Assembly (NCBI RefSeq): GCF_036250695.1
Contig: NZ_CP109427.1
Coordinates: forward strand, 7,750,001 to 7,814,000
Origin: Streptomyces sp. NBC_01497
GTDB taxonomy: Bacteria > Actinomycetota > Actinomycetes > Streptomycetales > Streptomycetaceae
Direction: 5' to 3'
Length of the DNA: 64,000 bases
The position numbers and the translations under genes are program-made. Below the pieces are notes generated by a model. The model searched no databases and had not been told where the DNA came from. It was given only the letters and a program-made list of their open reading frames with translations. Shown here piece by piece: positions 59,683-64,000 of the stretch; within the stretch, counting starts at the first letter, position 1; the number at the start of each line of letters is the position of its first letter.

Positions 59683-60630
59683 ATGAAGAATAATTCTTCG
59701 TCACATCAGGTGGCGGCGCGAGAGACCCCGCAGGCGGGTCCCCTCTCCGCAGGGCCTGTCGGCGGGATCGTCGGCCGCATCCGGGAACTGCTGCCCGGCC
59801 TGCCCGAGGCCCAGCGCACCACGGCGGGTCTGATCCTGGACGACCCGGCCGCCGCCGCGCGGATGACCATCCTGGACCTCGCTGACGCGTGCGGGGTGTC
59901 CACCGGCTCCATCACACGCTTCTGCCGCACCCTCTCGCTGCCGGGGTACTCGGCCCTGCGCCTCGCGCTCGCCTCCGACACCGGCCGCAACGAACACGAG
60001 ACCTGGCAGGCCAACATCGGCCGGGACATCTCGGAGAGCGAGGACATCCACGCCGTCGCCTCGGCGATCTCCGCCGGAGTGCGGCACACCGTGGGCGAGA
60101 CGCTCGCGCGGGTGGACCTCGCCGCCGTGGAGCGGGCCGCCGCGACGATCGCCGCGGCCCGCCGGGTGGAGATCTGCGGGGCGGGCGGCAGCGGCAGCAT
60201 CGCGGCCGAGTTCCAGCAGCGGGTGTACCGCATCGGCGTGCCCGCCTGGTGGTCCGCCGACACGCAGGTCGCGCTCACGGGCGCCGCTCTGCTGGGTCCG
60301 CGCGACGTCCTGCTGGCCGTGTCCCACAGCGGGCTCACACGGGAGATCACCGACCTTGCGGCGGAGGCCGCGTCCCGTGGCGCGACGACCGTCGCCGTGG
60401 TCGGCGACCCGGAGTCACCCCTCGCGCGCCGGGTGGACACGGTCCTCGCCACGACGGTGACGCACGAGGGGCCGGCGGGTCACACGATCCTCAGCAGGCA
60501 CGCCCAGATGGCGGTGCTCGACCTGCTCTACATCGCCGTGGCCCAGCGCACGTACGACCAGAGCACCGAGGCGATGGCGGCCACCAGCGAGGCCGTACGC
60601 CCGTACAAGCACCCGCACGGACAGGGATAG
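59683..60630 (+). CDS. MurR/RpiR family transcriptional regulator
   Basis: A 315-residue regulator with an N-terminal RpiR-type helix-turn-helix (about 28-105: IRELLPGLPEAQRTTAGLILDDP, ILDLADACGVSTGSITRFCRTL, GYSALRLALA) and a C-terminal SIS domain (about 130-285: RRVEICGAGGSGSIAAEFQQRVYRIG, VLLAVSHSGLTREITDLAAEA). The SIS part senses a sugar phosphate. ATG 59683 follows GAGGGGGA by six bases, and a perfect 15-bp palindrome (59685-59699) covers the first codons. The kinase gene follows after 41 bases. Most likely it represses the divergent SIS gene, itself and the kinase until an amino sugar phosphate accumulates. Confidence 0.92.
   Translation: MKNNSSSHQVAARETPQAGPLSAGPVGGIVGRIRELLPGLPEAQRTTAGLILDDPAAAARMTILDLADACGVSTGSITRFCRTLSLPGYSALRLALASDTGRNEHETWQANIGRDISESEDIHAVASAISAGVRHTVGETLARVDLAAVERAAATIAAARRVEICGAGGSGSIAAEFQQRVYRIGVPAWWSADTQVALTGAALLGPRDVLLAVSHSGLTREITDLAAEAASRGATTVAVVGDPESPLARRVDTVLATTVTHEGPAGHTILSRHAQMAVLDLLYIAVAQRTYDQSTEAMAATSEAVRPYKHPHGQG
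59685..59699. promoter_or_regulatory. Palindrome over the RpiR start codon
   Basis: GAAGAATAATTCTTC is a perfect 15-base palindrome starting at the last base of the ATG of the rpiR-type gene. Its codons (Lys Asn Asn Ser Ser) are unusually AT rich for this genome, which suggests the DNA sequence rather than the protein is being kept. It may be an operator or an RNA hairpin hiding the start. Confidence 0.5.
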
Positions 60631-60671
60631 CCGGCTTCCCCCGTCACTTCCGACTCCCCGAGGAGCGCATC

Positions 60672-61781
60672 GTGCCCGGCAGCAACGGCAGCAACGGCAG
60701 CAACGGCAGCAACGGCAGCACCAACGCCGGTAGCAACACCGGCAACGCCGGCAGCAGCGTCCGCGTGCCGACGTCGGCGCCGGACCTCGTCCTCGGCATC
60801 GACGCCGGCGGCACCCGTACCCGCGCGGCGCTCGCCCCCGGGGGACCGCGGGCCGGCGCGGGCGGCGACTGCGGTCTCCTCGCGACCGGTACATCGGGCC
60901 CCGGCAACGCGCTGTCCGAGTCGCCCGACGTACTCACGGCCCATCTGCGCGAGGCGATGGCCGCCGCGGTACCGCCCGAACTGCGCTCGCGCGTCCGGGC
61001 CGTCGCGGCGGGTCTCGCCGGGTGCTCCGCCCAGCCCGGTGACGCCGGATCGCGGGCGGCACGGTCCGCACTCACCCGTGCGCTCGCCGATCTCGCCATA
61101 CGGCCCCGCCTCGTGAGTGTGCACAGCGACACGGAAGTGGCCTTCGCCGCCGCGCCCGGGCCGCCCGCCGACGGCCTGGTCCTCGTCGCGGGTACGGGCG
61201 CCGTGGCGGCCCGCATCACCGACGGTGTCACCGTCGCCACCTCGGACGGGAACGGCTGGCTCCTCGGCGACGGCGGCAGCGGCTTCTGGATCGGCCGCAG
61301 AGCGGTCCGGGCCGCCCTCGCCGAGTTGGACGGCCGCGGTGCTCCGACCCTGCTGGGGGCGGCGGTTCGCGCCTACTACCTCGGCGAGGCGGAGGGCGTC
61401 GACGAGGCCTGCGGCACGCGGCCCTCTCCGGCCGAGGTCCGGGACCGGCTCGTGCACGCCGTGCACGAGCGGCCCGTGATCGACCTGGCCGGACTCAGTC
61501 CCGCGGTCGCCGACGCGGCGCGCCGCGGGGACCGGGTGGCCCGCAGGATCCTGGCGGGCGCGGCGAAGCGACTGGCGGCGACGCTGGCTCCGCTGCGCCC
61601 GGGGCCGGACGATCTCCTCGTCACCACCGGGGGCCTGCTCGGCCCGGAGGGCGTACTGCTGCCCGCTCTGCGCCGCCGCCTCGCCCCGGGAGGTCCCGTC
61701 CCCCACCCGGTCAGCGACGGGCTGCCCGGCGCCACCGCCCTGGCTCGCGCGGCGCTGACCGCATCCCGCGAACGTGCGTGA
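60672..61781 (+). CDS. BadF/BadG-type sugar kinase, N-acetylglucosamine kinase-like
   Basis: A 369-residue protein of the ASKHA fold. After an N-terminal low-complexity stretch of repeated Gly-Ser-Asn (residues 3-16 and on to about 30), the phosphate 1 loop LVLGIDAGGTRTRAALA starts near residue 39. VSVHSDTEVAFAAAPG, VLVAGTGAVAARI and NGWLLGDGGSGFWIGRRAVRAALAE follow, and DLLVTTGGLLGPEGVLLPAL is the adenosine motif. This is the pattern of N-acetylglucosamine kinases of the BadF/BcrA group. GTG 60672 has AGGAG six bases upstream. It lies behind the RpiR-type gene and close to GH20, fitting phosphorylation of N-acetylglucosamine or a related amino sugar taken up by the cell. Confidence 0.9.
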   Translation: MPGSNGSNGSNGSNGSTNAGSNTGNAGSSVRVPTSAPDLVLGIDAGGTRTRAALAPGGPRAGAGGDCGLLATGTSGPGNALSESPDVLTAHLREAMAAAVPPELRSRVRAVAAGLAGCSAQPGDAGSRAARSALTRALADLAIRPRLVSVHSDTEVAFAAAPGPPADGLVLVAGTGAVAARITDGVTVATSDGNGWLLGDGGSGFWIGRRAVRAALAELDGRGAPTLLGAAVRAYYLGEAEGVDEACGTRPSPAEVRDRLVHAVHERPVIDLAGLSPAVADAARRGDRVARRILAGAAKRLAATLAPLRPGPDDLLVTTGGLLGPEGVLLPALRRRLAPGGPVPHPVSDGLPGATALARAALTASRERA

Positions 61782-61965
61782 CGCGGGGACGAACGCCCGC
61801 CGCCACTGGACGGGTTCGACCAGGCCGATCGGGCCCGTCACGACCAGAAGGGGACACCGGGCGGCCGTCCCGCCCGGGGCGAACCGGACCCGCCCGCGCC
61901 CGCGTCGCGCGCTGCCCCGCCCGTGCTCGTGCGCGCCCCTGGCGGCGGCTTCGGCCGCAGGCGCC

Positions 61966-61971
61966 TAAGCT
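61966..61971 (+). promoter_or_regulatory. Leaderless-type -10 box before the YciO gene
   Basis: TAAGCT ends six bases before the ATG at 61978, with no ribosome binding site between, as in leaderless Streptomyces transcripts. The next gene has the same arrangement (TACGGT at 62672-62677, six bases before GTG 62684). Confidence 0.5.
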
Positions 61972-61977
61972 CGACGG

Positions 61978-62598
61978 ATGGCCAGGTATTTCGACGTGCA
62001 TCCGCAGAACCCGCAACAGCGCATCATCAGCGGCGTGGCCCAGAACATCCGTTCCGGGGCACTTGTCGCGTATCCGACCGACTCCTGCTACGCGTTGGGC
62101 TGCGCACTGGGTGATCGTGACGGCATCAACCGTATCCGGTCGATCCGCAATCTCGACGATCGTCACCACTTCACGCTGGTCTGCCAGAATTTCGCGCAGC
62201 TGGGTCAGTTCGTGCAGATCGACAACGACGTGTTCCGCGCGATCAAGGCGGCGACACCGGGCAGGTACACCTTCATCCTGCCCGCGACGAAGGAAGTCCC
62301 CCGCCAACTGCAGCACCCGAAGAAGAAGACGGTGGGGGTGCGCATCCCCGATCACGTGGTCGCCCAGGCCCTCGTCGCCGAACTCGGCGAACCCCTGCTG
62401 TCGAGCACGCTGCTGCTGCCCGACGAGCCCGAACCGATGACGCAAGGGTGGGAGATCAAGGACCGGCTCGACCATGTCGTGGACGTCGTCCTGGACTCGG
62501 GTGACTGCGGCACCGAACCGACGACCGTCATCGACTTCTCCGGCGGGGAGATGGAGATCGTCCGCCGGGGCGCCGGCGACACGGCACGCTTCGAGTAG
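61978..62598 (+). CDS. YciO/YrdC-family threonylcarbamoyl-AMP synthase-like protein
   Basis: A 206-residue protein of the Sua5/YrdC/YciO fold. It matches the plan of E. coli YciO closely: YFDVHPQNPQQRIISGVAQNIRSG at the start, YPTDSCYALGCALGD, RHHFTLVCQNF, AATPGRYTFILPATKEVPR, KKKTVGVRIPDH and EPTTVIDFSGGEMEIVRRG. The KxR-type basic pocket binds ATP and RNA. YrdC and Sua5 make the threonylcarbamoyl adenylate used for t6A in tRNA; YciO-type members are less well defined. Length is normal for YciO, and the Sua5 extra domain is absent. The start codon is likely also the transcription start. Confidence 0.9.
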   Translation: MARYFDVHPQNPQQRIISGVAQNIRSGALVAYPTDSCYALGCALGDRDGINRIRSIRNLDDRHHFTLVCQNFAQLGQFVQIDNDVFRAIKAATPGRYTFILPATKEVPRQLQHPKKKTVGVRIPDHVVAQALVAELGEPLLSSTLLLPDEPEPMTQGWEIKDRLDHVVDVVLDSGDCGTEPTTVIDFSGGEMEIVRRGAGDTARFE

Positions 62599-62683
62599 GT
62601 CGCTCCCGAGCCGCCGGCCCCGCGCCCACCGCCGCGCACGTGCCGCCAAGGGGCGGCCGGGCCGGTCGGGTTACGGTGTGCGG

Positions 62684-63907
62684 GTGGAGAAACCGGAGGT
62701 GGCCGGGGTTACGGGTGTGGTGGTGCTGCTCGCGGCCGCCCCGGTCGGCAAGGGCCGTCTGATCGATGCGGCGGCGGTGCTGCCCGCGCTCGCGGCCGTC
62801 CCGCCGGACGCGTTCACCGGCACGCCCGTGTCGAGCGTGATCGAACTCGCCGATCCGCTCGACCCCCAGACCGTGCTCACCCGTATCCGTGCCGCGGCCG
62901 CGTCGCCCGGTCCGCTGTCCGTGTGCGTCGCGGGCCAGCTCCACGTGGACCGGCGGCAACGGCTGCTGCACGTGGCGCTCGCCCGGACGAGCGTGAACAC
63001 GCTGCGCTACACGGCCCTTCCGTGGCACTGGCTCGCGGCCGAACTGGGGCGCCGCGCTCCCGGTACGACGACGGTACTGGTCGATCTGGTGGCCGACGCC
63101 GAGGCCTGGCGGGAGGCGAGCGACCCCCAGCGGCTGCTCCTCGGGGCCGGGGTGCGGTTGTACGGACGCGTCGCCGCGCACCCGGCACGCGGACCGCTCG
63201 CGGTTCCGGCCTACCTGGGGGCGTGCGCCGGCCTGTGGCGCAGTGGCGCCCGCCCGGGGCCGGTCCGACTCCACGAGCACGCTGCCGTCCGGGCGGCCCA
63301 GGACGGCCACGAGGACGCGGTGTTCCTGGCGTTCGAGCCGGTGCCGGGAGGCGGGGCACCGTCGCCCGACAGCCGGCCCCCGCGCCGGCCATCGACGCCC
63401 TCCGGCCCTGCCGGCCCCGTTCCTGCCGGCCCTGCCGTGTCCGTCCCGGCCGCCTCTGACGCCTCCTCCGTCGAGGCGGCGGATCCGCACCCCGCGATCC
63501 TGGCGGCCGCGCGGGCCGGGCGCCACGGTGAGGCGGCGGCGATGGCGGCCGCGTGGGAGAGCGAGGCCCTGCGCGCGCACGGGCCGCGTTCCCTGCAGGC
63601 GGTCCACTGGCTCGAGGTACGGGCCGACCTGGCACGCCTCGCGGAAGACCCGGCCCGTTCCTGCCAGTTGTGGACGACCGCCGCCCAGACGCGTCTCGCT
63701 CTCGGACAGGGTTCCGACGCTCCCGATCTCCAGGGCGCGGTCGACCGCGCGCACCATCAGTGGCAGCGCCTGACCGATCCCGAGCAGGCCCGTACCCTCG
63801 GCCGGTCCCTGCTCACGGTACGGTCCAGGGTCCCCGGGCGGGACGGCGCCGCGCTCGGCGCGCTGGAGCAGGCGCTGGCGGTCGAGGCCCCGCACCCCGC
63901 GACGTAG
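62684..63907 (+). CDS. Unrecognised protein with helical repeat C-terminus
   Basis: A 407-residue protein I cannot name. Residues about 1-225 look like an alpha/beta domain, with strands VVVLLAAAPVGKGRLIDAAA, LSVCVAGQLHV and TTTVLVDLVADAEAW. A Pro/Ala/Ser-rich linker covers about 225-265. Residues about 270-400 are Ala/Leu-rich helices (HPAILAAARAGRHGEAAAMAAAWESEAL, DLARLAEDPARSCQLWTTAAQTRLAL), suggestive of TPR-like helical pairs. There is no signal peptide. GTG 62684 is chosen because TACGGT lies six bases before it (leaderless type); GTG 62678 is also in frame. The 93 bases after the stop to the window end show nothing. Confidence 0.7.
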   Translation: MEKPEVAGVTGVVVLLAAAPVGKGRLIDAAAVLPALAAVPPDAFTGTPVSSVIELADPLDPQTVLTRIRAAAASPGPLSVCVAGQLHVDRRQRLLHVALARTSVNTLRYTALPWHWLAAELGRRAPGTTTVLVDLVADAEAWREASDPQRLLLGAGVRLYGRVAAHPARGPLAVPAYLGACAGLWRSGARPGPVRLHEHAAVRAAQDGHEDAVFLAFEPVPGGGAPSPDSRPPRRPSTPSGPAGPVPAGPAVSVPAASDASSVEAADPHPAILAAARAGRHGEAAAMAAAWESEALRAHGPRSLQAVHWLEVRADLARLAEDPARSCQLWTTAAQTRLALGQGSDAPDLQGAVDRAHHQWQRLTDPEQARTLGRSLLTVRSRVPGRDGAALGALEQALAVEAPHPAT

Positions 63908-64000
63908 CCGAACGGCGCGGAGGAAGGGCCGATTTGGTCGGAGGGGGAGCGGTGAACCGCCCCACCCGGTGTGTCACAGCGGGCCGCCCTCCCCGGCCCC

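Overview
The window looks like a piece of a Streptomyces (or very close actinomycete) chromosome. The evidence is a GC content of roughly 72% by eye, frequent GTG and TTG starts behind purine-rich ribosome binding sites, leaderless-type promoters, a DmdR1/IdeR iron box, and many secreted hydrolases with twin-arginine or Sec signals. No rRNA, tRNA, insertion sequence, prophage or CRISPR array was found. Species cannot be named from this sequence.

Layout. 1-3.9 kb: end of cydA, cydB, an ECF sigma factor overlapping a one-pass membrane partner, and an L,D-transpeptidase lipoprotein. 3.9-5.4 kb: a decayed-looking stretch with simple repeats, an intact-looking TPP riboswitch followed at once by a terminator-like hairpin but no thiamine gene, a cupin remnant with a 42-bp tandem duplication, and two tiny genes. 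5.4-14.7 kb: secreted amidase, ThuA-ricin protein, SRPBCC, MOSC, alginate-lyase family protein, DoxX, glutaryl-CoA-dehydrogenase-like enzyme and a VOC protein. 15.0-16.9 kb: an SPFH/band-7 gene overlapping a divergent NAD-kinase-like gene, preceded by two matching dyads. 17.0-33.5 kb (minus strand): an NAD(P)-binding protein, then a biosynthetic operon of a TauD-type dioxygenase, a giant A-T-C-A-T-KS-KR-T-TE NRPS/PKS with no acyltransferase, and a C-A-T-TE NRPS.

34.0-42.1 kb: small and secreted proteins (DUF4232, G1 glutamic peptidase), a 47-bp x 4 tandem repeat, then a penicillin-acylase/siderophore-type acetyltransferase fusion directly under an iron box, and a membrane PP2C phosphatase. 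42.1-46.4 kb: a TetR repressor divergent from an NAD-dependent epimerase with three evenly spaced operators, and a Tat-exported phospholipase C. 46.7-58.3 kb: glycan degradation genes (GH78 rhamnosidase, GH29 fucosidase, GH20 hexosaminidase) interleaved with a GPP34 protein, a disulfide oxidoreductase and a VOC protein. 58.7-61.8 kb: a UPF0309 SIS protein divergent from an RpiR regulator and a BadF-type sugar kinase, with clear palindromes between them. 62.0-64.0 kb: a YciO/YrdC protein and an unrecognised protein.

How parts may work together (inference): GH20 and GH29 release amino sugars and fucose outside the cell, and the kinase, SIS protein and RpiR regulator would handle and sense the sugar phosphate inside. 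The NRPS/PKS operon probably makes a short peptide-polyketide containing proline. The acylase-acetyltransferase fusion is probably an iron-starvation enzyme acting on a siderophore made elsewhere in the genome.
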